Assembly: GCA_031292695.1 (NCBI GenBank)
Contig: JARLGS010000967.1
Span: 1 to 32,176 of the forward strand
Direction: 5' to 3'
Length of the DNA: 32,176 bases
DNA from: Mycobacterium sp.
Lineage (GTDB): Bacteria; Actinomycetota; Actinomycetes; Mycobacteriales; Mycobacteriaceae
The notes beneath the pieces are model-generated. The model was not told where the DNA came from. It ran no database searches and worked only from the letters and a program-made list of their open reading frames with translations. Positions 27,227-32,176 of the stretch are shown piece by piece. A program made the position numbers and the translations under genes. Numbering within the stretch: the stretch's first letter is position 1; every line of letters begins with the position of its first letter.

Positions 27227-27859
27227 CTACACAGGCGGGTCCCCGCCACCCCATAACGCGCTGAGCCACAGTCGCTCCATGATCTCCAGGGCGCGCTGCG
27301 GGTCTCCATCGCGACCGATGAACGCGCTGTCGTGCGACAGGGTGAAGGCCGTCGTCGACACCAACGTGCGGACCAAGGCCGGCAGATCGTCCGAAATCGG
27401 GCGCGCGCCGGCGTCCTGTCGGACGAGGCCGACGATCTTGGCGATCACCCCGTCCTCGAAATCTGCCATCAGGTCGCGGATTTCGGCGTCGGTGTTCTGC
27501 GCAACGGTGCACGCCGACATGATCGGGTCGTTGGTCGCGAACACCGCGGCCGCGCTGCCGACCATCCGCTTGGCGAAGGAGGCCGGGGTCTCATCCGGCT
27601 CCCGCGGCGCAAAGTTGTGCGTGAGCGCGTCGAGTTCGGCCATCGCCTCCGACACGATCCGGGCCAGCACCGCGTACTTGGAGTCGAAATAGAAGTAGAA
27701 ACCCGACCGCGCGACACCGGCCCGCGCACTGATGGTGCTGACCGACAGGTCGGCGAATGGCCGCTCCTCCAGCAGTTCGCGGACCGCGGCAACGATGGCG
27801 TCGCGCTGACGGTCGCCGCGACTGCGGCTCCTGTCGACCGGCTCGAGTTCAGCGCTCAT
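27227..27859 (-). CDS. TetR-family regulator (Rv3058c-like)
   Basis: A 210-residue regulator with the helix-turn-helix LSVSTISARAGVARSGFYFYFDSK near residues 37-61 and an all-helical ligand domain ending LWLSALWGGGDPPV. I chose ATG 27859; the frame is open to 27925, but that part overlaps a palindrome in the intergenic region. It is divergent from cyp136, with two palindromes between them, so it probably represses both cyp136 and its own tetR-SDR operon. Confidence 0.9.
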   Translation of the reverse strand: MSAELEPVDRSRSRGDRQRDAIVAAVRELLEERPFADLSVSTISARAGVARSGFYFYFDSKYAVLARIVSEAMAELDALTHNFAPREPDETPASFAKRMVGSAAAVFATNDPIMSACTVAQNTDAEIRDLMADFEDGVIAKIVGLVRQDAGARPISDDLPALVRTLVSTTAFTLSHDSAFIGRDGDPQRALEIMERLWLSALWGGGDPPV

Positions 27860-27896
27860 GGCACTCACGATGTCATCGTCGCCACGCCAGATCAAA

Positions 27897-27914
27897 ACTT
27901 GACATGCGTCAAGT
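27897..27914. promoter_or_regulatory. Operator palindrome A between tetR and cyp136
   Basis: ACTTGAC-ATGC-GTCAAGT has perfect 7-bp half sites. It contains TTGACA on the plus strand, a possible -35 element toward cyp136. Confidence 0.65.
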
Positions 27915-27936
27915 ATGCCAGCCAAGATGGCGATAG

Positions 27937-27953
27937 GTGGTGAATTTCACCAC
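27937..27953. promoter_or_regulatory. Operator palindrome B between tetR and cyp136
   Basis: GTGGTGAATTTCACCAC is a perfect 17-bp palindrome with 8-bp arms, 24 bases before the cyp136 start. Its half site differs from palindrome A, so a second regulator may be involved. Confidence 0.6.
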
Positions 27954-27977
27954 ACGGCACGCATTCAGGAGCGGTCA

Positions 27978-29459
27978 ATGGCGACTATCAGCACCCCGCA
28001 CTACCTCCTTGATCAGGCCATGAGGAGGCTCAAGCCGACGCCGGTCACGGTGCCCGGGATGGGCATCATCGAGCAGCGGCTCAGGGCCAAGAAGTGGGAT
28101 GAGTTCGTGTTCGCCGAGCCGCCCGCGGGCAGCGGCCTCAATCCGATCATGGGCGATGCCGGGCTGCCGATCATCGGCCACCTGATCGAGACGTTCCGGG
28201 CCGGCCCCGACTACGTCCTGGAGCTGTACCGCAAACACGGTCCGCTGTACTTCGCCCAGACGCCGGCGTTGCCGGCAGTGATGGCGATGGGCCCGGACGC
28301 CACCCAGGCCGTGTTCTCCAACCGCAACAAGGACTTCTCCCAGCGCGCCTGGGATCCGGTCATCGGGCCGTTCTTCGAGGGCGGCCTGATGCTGCTCGAT
28401 TTCGACGAGCACATGTTCCACCGCCGGATCATGCAGGAGGCGTTCACCCGCTCGCGGCTGACCGGCTACGTCTCCCATATCGATTCGGTCGCTACCAAGG
28501 TGCTGGCCAACGACTGGGTGGCCAACGACCCGCGGTTCCTCTTCTACCCCGCGGTCAAGGAGCTGACGCTCGATATCGCGTCGGAGGTCTTCATGGGCCA
28601 TCCGGCCGGGACCGACCACAAGCTCGTCACCACGATCAATCAGGCGTTCACCACCACCACCCGGGCCGGCAACGCCATCATCCGCAAACCGGTGCGGCCG
28701 CTGAGCTGGTGGCGCGGCATCGAGGCGCGCAGGACCTTGGAGGACTACTTCTCCAGTTCCATCGCCGAGAAGCGGCGCTCGGACGGCACCGACATGTTCA
28801 GCGTGCTCTGTCGCGCCCAGGACGAGGACGGGCAGAGCTTCACCGACGACCAGATCGTCGCCCCCATGATCTTCCTGATGATGGCCGCGCACGACACCAC
28901 GACGTCGACCCTGACCACGATGGCCTACCACCTGGCGGCCAACCCGGAGTGGCAGGACAAGCTGCGCGACGAGTCGGCCCGCATCGGCGATGCCCCGCTG
29001 GACATCGAAGCGCTGGAGAAGCTGGAAACCTACGACCTGGTGATCAACGAGTCGCTCCGGATGCAGACGCCGCTGCCGTTCAACTTCCGGCGGGCGGTTC
29101 GCGATACCGAGTTGCTCGGGTACTACATCCCGGCCGGCACCGACGTCGTCACCTGGCCCGGCATGAACCACCGGCTGTCCGAATTGTGGCCCGACCCAGA
29201 GCGTTTCGACCCGGAACGATTCGCCGAGCCGCGCAGCGAACACAAGAAGCACCGGTATGCGTTCGCACCGTTCGGCGGCGGCGCGCACAAGTGCATCGGC
29301 ATGGTCTTCGGTCAGCTGGAGATCAAAACCGTGATGCACCGGCTGCTGCGCCGGTACCGGCTGGAGCTGACCCGCCCGGGTTACACGCCCTGGTACGACT
29401 ACGGCGGCATGGCGGTACCGGTGGACGGCATGCCGATCGTGCTGCGGCCCATTTCCTGA
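27978..29459 (+). CDS. cyp136: Cytochrome P450 CYP136
   Basis: A 493-residue P450, essentially the length of Rv3059. The oxygen-binding I-helix motif is AAHDTTTST, the K-helix ExxR is ESLR, and the heme loop is FGGGAHKCIG with Cys439 as the iron ligand. ATG 27978 has AGGAG seven bases upstream; an in-frame opening of 21 codons before it covers palindrome B and is rejected. The natural substrate of CYP136 is not known to me; sequence class suggests a lipid or sterol-like molecule. A perfect hairpin follows the stop. Confidence 0.95.
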   Translation: MATISTPHYLLDQAMRRLKPTPVTVPGMGIIEQRLRAKKWDEFVFAEPPAGSGLNPIMGDAGLPIIGHLIETFRAGPDYVLELYRKHGPLYFAQTPALPAVMAMGPDATQAVFSNRNKDFSQRAWDPVIGPFFEGGLMLLDFDEHMFHRRIMQEAFTRSRLTGYVSHIDSVATKVLANDWVANDPRFLFYPAVKELTLDIASEVFMGHPAGTDHKLVTTINQAFTTTTRAGNAIIRKPVRPLSWWRGIEARRTLEDYFSSSIAEKRRSDGTDMFSVLCRAQDEDGQSFTDDQIVAPMIFLMMAAHDTTTSTLTTMAYHLAANPEWQDKLRDESARIGDAPLDIEALEKLETYDLVINESLRMQTPLPFNFRRAVRDTELLGYYIPAGTDVVTWPGMNHRLSELWPDPERFDPERFAEPRSEHKKHRYAFAPFGGGAHKCIGMVFGQLEIKTVMHRLLRRYRLELTRPGYTPWYDYGGMAVPVDGMPIVLRPIS

Positions 29460-29481
29460 CGCGTTTCCTGACTCACCGAAC

Positions 29482-29528
29482 AGCCAACTGCGACAAGGCC
29501 TTCACCTAAACCCGTGTCGCAGTTGGCT
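29482..29528. terminator. Perfect 14-bp hairpin between convergent genes
   Basis: AGCCAACTGCGACA (29482-29495) pairs fully with TGTCGCAGTTGGCT (29515-29528) around a 19-base loop. It serves both cyp136 and the LeuA-like gene that ends at 29536. Confidence 0.75.
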
Positions 29529-29535
29529 TCGTCGG

Positions 29536-30003
29536 CTACGCCGACAGCCGGTTGGCGCAGGCGATCATCGCCCGCAGCGCCGACTGGACCGGGTCGCGGG
29601 CCCAGCCCATGGCCCATTCGGCCCGCACACCGTCGGTGCCGTGGATGAAGGTCGCGATACCGCCACCGACGGCGGGCAGCTGGTGGAACTTGATCATCTC
29701 GATGCCCATCCCGCGCTCATGCAGCATGGCGGTCAGCGCCGCGATCGGGCCGGTCGCGGAAGTCGTCGACGTGGAGATCCGGTTGCCGACGGCGATGGTC
29801 GCCCGGTAGTCGGCGACACCGCTGATCGTCCGGGTGCGGGCCTCCCAACTACCCAAGCGGACCCGCCCTTGCTGGTGCCCGTAGCGATCGGCGAAGGTGT
29901 CGTGGCACATCGATTCGGCGTCGCCGCGCAGGTCACGGGGCAGCGGTCGGTCGAAGAGATCCGCGAATCGCGATTCGGTTGGGATGGCGGTGGAGGTGGT
30001 CAC
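29536..30003 (-). CDS. Stand-alone LeuA regulatory-domain protein
   Basis: A 155-residue protein resembling the C-terminal leucine-binding domain of 2-isopropylmalate synthase without its catalytic barrel. Matching features are FADLFDRPLP near the front (compare the EIWDLF region of LeuA), the strand pair RTRTISGVADYRATIAVGNR, the turn SATGPIAALTAML and the final RAMIACANRL. In LeuA this domain dimerises and binds leucine to inhibit the enzyme. It could bind a small amino acid or interact with full-length LeuA; both are inferences. The start is GTG 30003 with a poor ribosome-binding site. A promoter, an upstream ORF and a long hairpin precede it, so its expression is probably controlled after initiation. 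Confidence 0.8.
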   Translation of the reverse strand: MTTSTAIPTESRFADLFDRPLPRDLRGDAESMCHDTFADRYGHQQGRVRLGSWEARTRTISGVADYRATIAVGNRISTSTTSATGPIAALTAMLHERGMGIEMIKFHQLPAVGGGIATFIHGTDGVRAEWAMGWARDPVQSALRAMIACANRLSA

Positions 30004-30040
30004 GTGCCGGTCTTTTCTGCTCGAAAGGAGTGACCGACAG

Positions 30041-30108
30041 GTAGTAGCGTCCGACCCACAGCGAGGGGTCGGTCAGGATCAGACCCCGCTGTGGGTACTG
30101 GCTACTAC
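30041..30108 (-). promoter_or_regulatory. Long leader hairpin spanning an upstream ORF
   Basis: On the minus strand GTAGTAGC (30108-30101) pairs with GCTACTAC (30048-30041), and within it a 14-bp stem (30095-30082 with 30070-30055, 2-base bulge) closes an 11-base loop. The upstream ORF occupies the 5' arm and its stop codon lies in the loop, the geometry of a ribosome-controlled attenuator. Confidence 0.65.
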
Positions 30109-30114
30109 GAGCAT
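30079..30114 (-). CDS. Leader peptide (upstream ORF), 11 residues
   Basis: ATG at 30114 encodes MLVVASTHSGV and a TGA at 30079-30081. Codons 2-4 are CTC-GTA-GTA (Leu-Val-Val), and GTA is rare in this GC-rich genome. The ORF covers the 5' arm of the leader hairpin. It lies about 11 bases after the predicted transcription start. A branched-chain amino acid signal is an inference; no clear ribosome-binding site is seen. Confidence 0.45.
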   Translation of the reverse strand: MLVVASTHSGV

Positions 30115-30131
30115 GTGAAGCACGATCGCCG

Positions 30132-30161
30132 AGGTTAGTCCGCAACCGCTCCCGGGGTCAA
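30132..30161 (-). promoter_or_regulatory. Promoter of the leader/LeuA-like gene
   Basis: On the minus strand TTGACC (30156-30161), an 18-base spacer and TAACCT (30132-30137). Transcription should start near 30125. The -35 element overlaps the stop codon of the Fic gene. Confidence 0.6.
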
Positions 30162-30961
30162 CACGATTTCACCGCCCGGTTGAGCAACCACAGGAACGGT
30201 CGGTGGCTGGGGTGCCCGTCCCGGTGCAGCGGCATACTGTCCCGGGCGGCTGAGTACCAGTCGGCGCGGGTGACACCGGCCAGATCCAATTGCCGTCCGC
30301 ACCGCGCGGCGAGCGCGTCGAGCAGCAACATGCCGGCGCGGCCGTTGCCCTCCCGGAACGGGTGGAGGTGGTTATAGCGGGCGTAGATCCGGGACAGTTC
30401 CCAGGCCAGCCTCGGGTTGTCATAGCCGGCTCCGACTGCGACCAGTTCTATTGTGGCGAATTGGATTTCATCCATTCCGGCGGCGACGTCGGACTGCCAG
30501 GCGAACCCCGAGTCACCGCGCCGGAGGTCGACGATGCGCAGCTCCCCCGCCCACGGGTACACGTCCCCGAAAAGTTGCCGGTGCAGCGAGCGGAGGTCGA
30601 TTTCCGCCGCCGGGCCGGACTGCTGACGGTGCCACAGCACCATCCGCCCCGCTGTCACCCGGTATTCCACCGCCGCCAGGTCTGGCCCGTGCCGAATCCC
30701 GAAGTTGTTGCGCAGCACTGATGTTCCGGGAATCAGGTACGGGACCGCACGCCGGAAGAACCGTCGCCGCGTTGGAGTCGGCGGATACTCGTCAAGGCAG
30801 CGCGCCAGGTAGTCCCCGAACCGGGCCGTACCGGAAGCCAGTGCCTCCAGTTCGGCGATATGGCCCGGCTGCGGATCCCATCCCTCGATACGCTGGGCGG
30901 CCAGCGTCTGCTGCACGGCACGGTGCACCCCGGGCGCCGTCGCGGCCCGGTCTGGCGTCAT
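30158..30961 (-). CDS. Fic-domain protein with fused VbhA-like antitoxin module
   Basis: A 267-residue Fic protein, a family that transfers AMP or another nucleotide group to target proteins. Residues about 11-60 (VQQTLAAQRIEGW, then ELEALASGTARFGDYL) look like the VbhA-type antitoxin fold, whose inhibitory Glu would be Glu26 in RIEG. The Fic core has LHRQLFGDVYPWAGELR and the active loop HPFREGNGRAGM with catalytic His200 and Glu204. The canonical motif ends GNGRxxR, but the last Arg is Met211, which may weaken nucleotide binding. ATG 30961 overlaps the stop of the nucleotidyltransferase gene (ATGA). A longer open frame to 31105 is inside that gene and rejected. Confidence 0.88.
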   Translation of the reverse strand: MTPDRAATAPGVHRAVQQTLAAQRIEGWDPQPGHIAELEALASGTARFGDYLARCLDEYPPTPTRRRFFRRAVPYLIPGTSVLRNNFGIRHGPDLAAVEYRVTAGRMVLWHRQQSGPAAEIDLRSLHRQLFGDVYPWAGELRIVDLRRGDSGFAWQSDVAAGMDEIQFATIELVAVGAGYDNPRLAWELSRIYARYNHLHPFREGNGRAGMLLLDALAARCGRQLDLAGVTRADWYSAARDSMPLHRDGHPSHRPFLWLLNRAVKSC

Positions 30962-32004
30962 CAGCGGAACGCCGACGTCGAAGCGAGGTAGGCCAGTTTG
31001 CGACTGATGCCCGCCACTTCCCGGGCCGCGCTGCGCAGCATGGCCCGCTCCTGTGGCGGTAGCTGCGAAAGCACCACCTGGTCCCTGCCCGCTCGGGACA
31101 TCCACCGAAATCGGAGCAGCGCGGCGAAGCAGTCGCGCAGAATCGAAACATCATCGGCGTCAAGCACATTCGCAGCACCAGCAGCAGTGAGCCGACTCAA
31201 CGTCGGCAGCGCCGCCGAACCCGCCGACAGCGCCGCCCAACGGGCCATCTTCACCAGCGGATCGATCGCCGCCAGCTTGAGGTCGACGGCATCGGACTGC
31301 TTGGTCAGCATGCGCAGGCGCGAGGGAAATGCCGCCCGCAGAGCAGTGGCGTCCTGCAACATGTACTGCCTAACCGGGTAGCTCTCCCCGGCGGCACGCA
31401 CCACCTGGGCGCGGAGCAGGTTCTCGGTCACCGCGGTGTCGCCCAGGTACACAGCACGCGAATCGGCCAGCACTCCGGTCATGACGACGCCGCGATCCTC
31501 CCGCGGATCGGCCGCCCAGCGCGCGATGCCCTCAGACCACGCGCTCGCCGACCGGCAGAACCGTGGCCGACTGGCCAGGACCCCGTTGGTGTCGGCACGC
31601 ACGCCGCACCGCTCCAACAGCGCATGCACCTCCGCCGCCGCATTCAACACCTCGTCCCGCTCGGCATCGTCGTCCAGCACGATCAAGGTCTCGACATCCG
31701 AGGCGGCCACCGCCTCGCCCCGGGCGACACTGCCAGAGACGAACCATGACCACGGCCGGTCGATCGGCGTCAGACGTACGGCCGCCGCGACCCCGCATCG
31801 CAGCAACTGCGACCAGGCGCCCGCAACGTCGACGGCAGGGGCCGAAGCGCGCGCCGCGCCCCGCACCGCCTGCAAACCCTGCTCGATTCCCGACCGCAGC
31901 GCAGCCTCACCGTCTGCAGCCTGGATCACGCCGATCGCGGCCGCCACGCCCGCGACGGCGCAGTCCGGCCCGTCGTTGCCACAATTACTGGAGGACATGC
32001 ACAT
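30961..32004 (-). CDS. DUF294-like nucleotidyltransferase
   Basis: A 347-residue protein of the DUF294/GlnD-like nucleotidyltransferase class. The active-site pattern GSVARGEAVAASDVETLIVLDD (residues about 91-112) has GS, Arg95, Glu97, Asp103 and Glu105; the second acid is usually Asp, so Glu105 is a variation. The C-terminal helical part fits the DUF294 substrate-binding domain. CBS or cyclic-nucleotide domains often attached to this family are absent; the N-terminus instead has three Cys (Cys2, Cys8, Cys15). ATG 32004 follows GGGAGG by eight bases. It is translationally coupled to the Fic gene. Target unknown; a link to Fic is an inference. Confidence 0.82.
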   Translation of the reverse strand: MCMSSSNCGNDGPDCAVAGVAAAIGVIQAADGEAALRSGIEQGLQAVRGAARASAPAVDVAGAWSQLLRCGVAAAVRLTPIDRPWSWFVSGSVARGEAVAASDVETLIVLDDDAERDEVLNAAAEVHALLERCGVRADTNGVLASRPRFCRSASAWSEGIARWAADPREDRGVVMTGVLADSRAVYLGDTAVTENLLRAQVVRAAGESYPVRQYMLQDATALRAAFPSRLRMLTKQSDAVDLKLAAIDPLVKMARWAALSAGSAALPTLSRLTAAGAANVLDADDVSILRDCFAALLRFRWMSRAGRDQVVLSQLPPQERAMLRSAAREVAGISRKLAYLASTSAFR

Positions 32005-32044
32005 GATTGTTACCTCCCGACGATCGCGTCACGCAGTTGTCACA

Positions 32045-32105
32045 GGCAGGAAATCCCAGCAACAACAACTACGGATATTTCTATCGGATGACTGTATTTC
32101 CTGCC
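32045..32105. promoter_or_regulatory. Distant inverted repeat in a divergent promoter region
   Basis: GGCAGGAAAT (32045-32054) and ATTTCCTGCC (32096-32105) are perfect complements separated by 41 AT-richer bases. They flank the likely promoters of the divergent genes starting at 32004 and 32123, so paired operator half-sites are possible. Confidence 0.4.
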
Positions 32106-32122
32106 CGGCCCAGGAGGACCAC

Positions 32123-32176
32123 ATGACCACCGACAATGTGGTTTCGTCGCGCGACGCGGTTTCGTCGCGGGAGGAC
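32123..32176 (+). CDS. Start of an unidentified gene (truncated by window end)
   Basis: ATG 32123 follows CAGGAGG with 5-base spacing, a strong ribosome-binding site. The 18 visible codons read MTTDNVVSSRDAVSSRED, with a repeated V-S-S-R unit encoded by two near-identical copies of GGTTTCGTCGCG. The product cannot be identified from this fragment. It is divergent from the nucleotidyltransferase gene. Confidence 0.65.
   Translation, partial: MTTDNVVSSRDAVSSRED

Noticed and set aside
29378..29387. Third copy of the GGGTTACACG (CGTGTAACCC) motif
   Set aside because: It lies in the cyp136 coding sequence, and the TATCT block at seven-base spacing is absent.
32045..32105. Insertion-sequence ends or a small mobile element
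   Set aside because: Ten-base inverted repeats 41 bases apart are too short and contain no transposase; an operator role is more likely.

Overview
The window is high-GC DNA from a mycobacterium, most likely a rapidly growing Mycolicibacterium. The gene order matches the Mycobacterium tuberculosis Rv3042c to Rv3059 segment as I remember it: serB2, ctaD, fecB, adhC, nrdF2, a Baeyer-Villiger-type monooxygenase, a TetR regulator, nrdE-nrdI-nrdH, an FMN reductase, a TetR regulator, dinP/dinB2, a short-chain dehydrogenase, a TetR regulator and cyp136. Several blocks are inserted into this backbone, and most of the unusual biology lies in them. All family assignments come from reading the sequence; no database search was run.

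Layout. 1-5853: serB2 (3' end off the window), ctaD, fecB, a YciI-like gene and adhC. 6014-9732: an envelope/secretion island with a small conserved protein, an LpqH-type 19 kDa lipoprotein, a Pro/Thr/Ser-rich secreted protein, an Ami1-type peptidoglycan amidase and two small secreted proteins. 9847-13373: nrdF2, the monooxygenase and a TetR gene. 13551-15998: an inserted geranylgeranyl-reductase-like flavoprotein and a divergent pair (LysR-type ligand-binding domain and DUF5997). 16073-18924: nrdHIE. 19429-22566: an inserted operon of an ECF sigma factor, a membrane Rieske protein, a cupredoxin lipoprotein, a Tat-exported metallophosphoesterase and a four-helix membrane protein. 22883-26356: FMN reductase, then TetR, Y-family polymerase and AAA ATPase. 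26360-29459: TetR and SDR genes divergent from cyp136. 29536-32004: a stand-alone LeuA regulatory-domain gene with an upstream-ORF/hairpin leader, and a nucleotidyltransferase plus Fic pair. A new gene starts at 32123 and leaves the window.

How the genes work together. nrdF2 and nrdHIE together encode the class Ib ribonucleotide reductase. NrdR-box-like palindromes lie upstream of both units, which suggests shared repression. The ECF/Rieske/cupredoxin operon looks like an envelope redox system. The Rieske protein has about 80 N-terminal residues before its membrane anchor that could act as an anti-sigma domain. The sequence CGTGTAACCC-N7-TATCT occurs both upstream of the sigma gene and upstream of the cupredoxin gene, so the sigma factor may control itself and the distal genes. 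Many genes have a TANNNT-type -10 element six to eight bases before an ATG or GTG, the leaderless layout common in mycobacteria. Most convergent gene ends carry perfect GC-rich hairpins without a U tract.
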